A DNA stretch of 23,118 bases. Source: Lachnospiraceae bacterium (GTDB taxonomy: Bacteria > Bacillota > Clostridia > Lachnospirales > Lachnospiraceae). Under the pieces are notes generated by a model. The model had not been told where the DNA came from and did no database searches. It was given only the letters and a program-made list of their open reading frames with translations. The position numbers and the translations under genes were made by a program. Positions 21,825 through 23,118 of the stretch are shown piece by piece. How positions within the stretch are numbered: the stretch's first letter is position 1; each line of letters opens with the position of its first letter. The stretch covers positions 1 to 23,118 of the forward strand of contig VSNQ01000072.1 of assembly GCA_009774395.1 (NCBI GenBank), in the 5' to 3' direction.

Positions 21825-23003
21825 TTAACGTTTTAAGAAATCAGGTATCTTGAGTGATTGTTCTTTCACGTTGCTTTTTAGGTCTGTGACAGGTTTAATC
21901 CCGCTTAGATTGGGCATACTGGTGGTGTTGCCGTTTACGCCCTGAACAGGTTGTGGGTTCGGCGCAGGGTATACAGGTTTTTTAATTGGAATAGGCTGTC
22001 CGTTCTTGCCTACCATTGAAAAATTGCCGCCAAACTTGTTTATTGCAGGCGTTTCTGTCTGAATACCAGTTGCAATCACTGTTACAGTACAAGAATCTGT
22101 CATATCCTCGTTGTACATAGCGCCAAAGATTACGTTAATATCCTCTCCTGCAAGTTTCTGGATATAGCTTGCTGCATCATTTGCATCAAAGATTGAGATA
22201 TCACCTGATATATTAAGTATTACGTCTGTAGCACCACTAATGGTAGTTTCAAGAAGCGGAGATTCTACAGCCATCTTAATAGCATCGGCAGCCTTTTCCT
22301 CTCCTGTGCCGTTACCAATACCAATATGTGCAATACCCTTATCCTTCATAACGGTTTGTACATCCGCAAAGTCAAGATTAATAACAGATGGTACATTGAT
22401 AAGGTCTGTAATGCCTTGTACTGCCTGCTGCAGCACTTCATCGGCTTTCTTTAGGGCATCTGGCATTGTAGTACGCCTGTCCACAATTTCAAGAAGTTTA
22501 TCATTGGGAATCACAATTAATGTATCTACATGTTCCTTTAACTTCTCAATACCTGCTAAGGCGTTTGTCATACGCGTGCGCGCTTCAAAGCGAAACGGTT
22601 TCGTAACAACACCGACTGTTAAGATTCCCATTTCCTTTGCAATTGCCGCGACAATCGGCGCAGCCCCTGTACCAGTGCCGCCTCCCATGCCGCAGGTAAC
22701 AAACACCATGTCCGCACCTTTCACTGTTTCTTTGATATCTTCGGAGCTTTCTTCTGCTGCTTTCTCGCCAATCTCCGGCTTTGCACCTGCACCAAGCCCT
22801 TTGGTAAGCTTTTCGCCAATCTGTAATAATTTCGGTGCTTTACATAACTGTAATGCCTGCTTATCCGTATTGACTCCTACAAATTCTACACCTGTAATTG
22901 CTTCATCTATCATTCGGTTTACCGCGTTATTACCGGCACCGCCCACTCCTACAACAATTATCCTTGCCGCTGCTTCTGTTTCGTTTGATCTAATTTCGAG
23001 CAA
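21825..23003 (-). CDS. ftsZ: Cell division protein FtsZ
   Basis: A 392-residue tubulin-like GTPase that polymerises into the Z ring and, in sporulation, the polar septum. Visible motifs are the N-terminal IIVVGVGGAGNNAVNRM (nucleotide-binding T1), MGGGTGTG (about 106-113, tubulin signature), INLDFADVQTVM (T7 catalytic loop) and the C-terminal IPDFLKR tail that binds FtsA/SepF-type anchors, after a short Pro/Asn-rich linker. I prefer TTG at 23003 as start: AAGGAGG lies 8 nt upstream and it gives MLEIRSNE, the usual clostridial N-terminus. An ATG six codons earlier (23021) with AAAGG is the alternative. The gene has its own promoter and an intrinsic terminator. Confidence 0.97.
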   Translation of the reverse strand: MLEIRSNETEAAARIIVVGVGGAGNNAVNRMIDEAITGVEFVGVNTDKQALQLCKAPKLLQIGEKLTKGLGAGAKPEIGEKAAEESSEDIKETVKGADMVFVTCGMGGGTGTGAAPIVAAIAKEMGILTVGVVTKPFRFEARTRMTNALAGIEKLKEHVDTLIVIPNDKLLEIVDRRTTMPDALKKADEVLQQAVQGITDLINVPSVINLDFADVQTVMKDKGIAHIGIGNGTGEEKAADAIKMAVESPLLETTISGATDVILNISGDISIFDANDAASYIQKLAGEDINVIFGAMYNEDMTDSCTVTVIATGIQTETPAINKFGGNFSMVGKNGQPIPIKKPVYPAPNPQPVQGVNGNTTSMPNLSGIKPVTDLKSNVKEQSLKIPDFLKR

Positions 23004-23047
23004 GTTTCCTTCCTCCTTCATAATTCCTTTTAAATTTCATCTAATCT

Positions 23048-23076
23048 ATCATATAATTTTTTTGGCAATTAATCAA
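23048..23076 (-). promoter_or_regulatory. Sigma-A-type promoter of ftsZ
   Basis: TTGATT (23071-23076), 17-bp spacer, TATGAT (23048-23053) on the minus strand, about 40 nt before the start codon. The remaining 42 nt to the window edge are T-rich and show no gene. Confidence 0.7.
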
Positions 23077-23118
23077 CCTATTTTTTTACTTTTCTTTTCT
23101 CAATTCAGCACAAACCTT

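Overview
The window looks like a chromosomal segment of a spore-forming, gut-associated Clostridia, most probably Lachnospiraceae. The evidence is the ftsZ-spoIIGA-sigE-sigG order of endospore formers, AT-rich DNA with AGGAGG-type ribosome binding sites, a choloylglycine (bile salt) hydrolase, a PadR/HAAS/DUF4097 operon, and a lipoprotein resembling DUF6034. The family assignment is inference; no rRNA or tRNA is present to confirm it.

Layout, left to right. (1) 1-1454: an unresolved left edge, a CMP-kinase-like NTPase on the minus strand, and a repeat-rich gap. (2) 1455-5343: a minus-strand response regulator, sensor kinase and lipoprotein cluster, with 11-bp direct repeats in front of the lipoprotein gene. 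(3) 5394-6614: a bile salt hydrolase gene followed by a possible 43-codon ORF and a clear terminator. (4) 6612-9031: a padR / HAAS-membrane-protein / DUF4097 operon with a symmetrical candidate operator. (5) 9042-10570: terminator, long palindrome and a secreted GH25 lysozyme with an SH3 domain. (6) 10832-13890: an orphan SUKH/SMI1 protein, a TIGR04086-like membrane protein and a CNNM/CorC-type transporter, with two copies of one ~97-bp palindromic element in opposite orientations around the last two. (7) 13902-18981: a chemoreceptor, an Sfp-type phosphopantetheinyl transferase and a 774-residue uncharacterised protein with a cNMP-binding-like N-terminus; the last two are 1 bp apart. (8) 19060-23076: ftsZ, spoIIGA, sigE and sigG on the minus strand.

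The sporulation block is the best understood part. FtsZ builds the septum, SpoIIGA cleaves pro-sigma-E in the mother cell, and sigma-G acts later in the forespore. The DNA between ftsZ and spoIIGA combines the ftsZ terminator hairpin with a promoter of unusually long spacing (TTGACA, 21 bp, TATACT) and a perfect Spo0A box. That arrangement matches the known architecture of the Bacillus subtilis spoIIG promoter.

Small palindromic elements occur throughout (1294-1458, 6567-6614, 9126-9294, 11662-11757, 13717-13814, 13902-14002, and a short relative at 168-217). Several touch gene 3' ends, and three supply the stop codon of the upstream gene. No CRISPR array, complete insertion sequence, transposase, tRNA or rRNA was seen. 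The most novel-looking protein-coding unit is the phosphopantetheinyl transferase plus cNMP-like 774-residue protein pair.
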